From Candidatus Gottesmanbacteria bacterium RBG_16_37_8 (lineage in GTDB: Bacteria; Patescibacteriota; Microgenomatia; 2-02-FULL-39-11), in contig MFJA01000059.1 in the NCBI GenBank assembly GCA_001779055.1, forward strand, positions 18,493-39,864: a stretch of DNA of 21,372 nt, given 5' to 3'. Positions 21,113 through 21,372 of this stretch are shown piece by piece; position 1 is the first letter of the stretch; each line of letters starts with the position of its first letter. Under the pieces are notes generated by a model. The model was given only the letters and a program-made list of their open reading frames with translations, did no database searches and had not been told where the DNA came from. The position numbers were made by a program, and so were the translations under genes.

Positions 21113-21372
21113 ACTGGCTGTTTGGAGATAACATCAATACTGATTTGATTACACCGGGAAGGTTTAACATTACTACCGATCCGCACAAATTAGCTTCCAT
21201 CGCTTTTATCGAACATCGGCCGGAATTCTCAAAAAAAGTAAAAACGGGTGATTTTGTTGTGGCCGGAGAAAATTTCGGCTGCGGCAGTTCCCGGGAAACT
21301 GCGGCTATTGCCTTAAAATATTGCCGTATTCAAGCTGTTTTGGCCAAATCATTTGCCCGTATCTTTTTTCGC
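21109..21372 (+). CDS. hacB: Homoaconitase small subunit (LeuD/HacB family), cut by window edge
   Basis: Swivelling-domain subunit that completes the active site with HacA. The ATG at 21109 overlaps the hacA stop and 88 codons are visible. MNWLFGDNINTDLITPGRF (1-19) and GENFGCGSSRETAAIALKY (the GSSRE substrate-binding signature) identify the family; the sequence runs out after AKSFARIFFR. The specificity loop that reads YLRT or similar in other members is Phe19-Asn20-Ile21-Thr22 here, so the usual Arg is missing. That leaves the true substrate (homocitrate, isopropylmalate or citramalate derivative) uncertain. Context supports homoaconitase. Confidence 0.82.
   Translation, partial: MNWLFGDNINTDLITPGRFNITTDPHKLASIAFIEHRPEFSKKVKTGDFVVAGENFGCGSSRETAAIALKYCRIQAVLAKSFARIFFR

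Noticed and set aside
1..21372. Recoded UGA (Gly) genetic code as in Absconditabacteria/Gracilibacteria
   Set aside because: nusA, rpoC, rpsL, lysW, lysX, homocitrate synthase and hacA all end at TGA at the expected family C-terminus.
1..21372. tRNA or rRNA genes, CRISPR arrays, phage or transposase genes
   Set aside because: None seen in the short intergenic regions; the only mobile-like feature is the small inverted repeat at 1321-1445.

Overview
This 21.4 kb window is AT-rich bacterial DNA that is almost fully coding. It looks like a small-genome lineage of the Candidate Phyla Radiation (Patescibacteria), and Microgenomates-like is my best guess. The signs are a very short IF-2 (498 aa) with no N-terminal domain, a nusA-infB-rpsO-pnp neighbourhood with rimP, ylxR, rbfA, truB and ribF missing, a compact RpoB and RpoC, and few Shine-Dalgarno sites. 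UGA is used as an ordinary stop codon, which argues against the recoded Absconditabacteria and Gracilibacteria. The placement is inference, because no 16S gene is present.

Region 1 (1-5339, minus strand) reads nusA, infB, a degenerate DHH-type phosphoesterase, rpsO, pnp (cut by the window edge). The nusA promoter and a terminator-like leader hairpin lie at 5354-5433. A weak terminator follows infB. A 125-bp MITE-like inverted repeat lies between the DHH-like gene and a separate rpsO promoter. Region 2 (5340-15925, plus strand) is the core transcription and translation block rpoB, rpoC, terminator, rpsL, rpsG, fusA. RpoB carries substitutions at rifampicin-contact positions, and RpoC has an atypical trigger loop.

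Region 3 (15941-21372) is the accessory part. It is a tightly coupled plus-strand operon lysW, lysX, lysY, homocitrate synthase, homoaconitase large subunit and homoaconitase small subunit (cut by the edge). Facing away from it is a minus-strand gene for an ACT-domain protein. Together these encode part of the LysW carrier-protein alpha-aminoadipate (AAA) route to lysine, which is unexpected in a lineage usually poor in amino-acid biosynthesis. HCS and HacAB would make the AAA precursors. LysX would load AAA onto the carrier LysW, and LysY would reduce the phosphorylated adduct. The kinase, aminotransferase, hydrolase and homoisocitrate dehydrogenase are not in view.

The most interesting single observation is that this LysW ends in ...EDWGQ instead of the canonical ...EDWGE. 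The Glu gamma-carboxyl that normally receives aminoadipate is therefore encoded as an amide. This recalls the Gln-ending form of the ubiquitin-like protein Pup, which must be deamidated before use. A near-perfect 21-bp palindrome over the divergent promoters is a candidate operator for the ACT-domain protein. No stretch longer than about 230 bp lacks a gene. I saw no tRNA, rRNA, CRISPR array or transposase.
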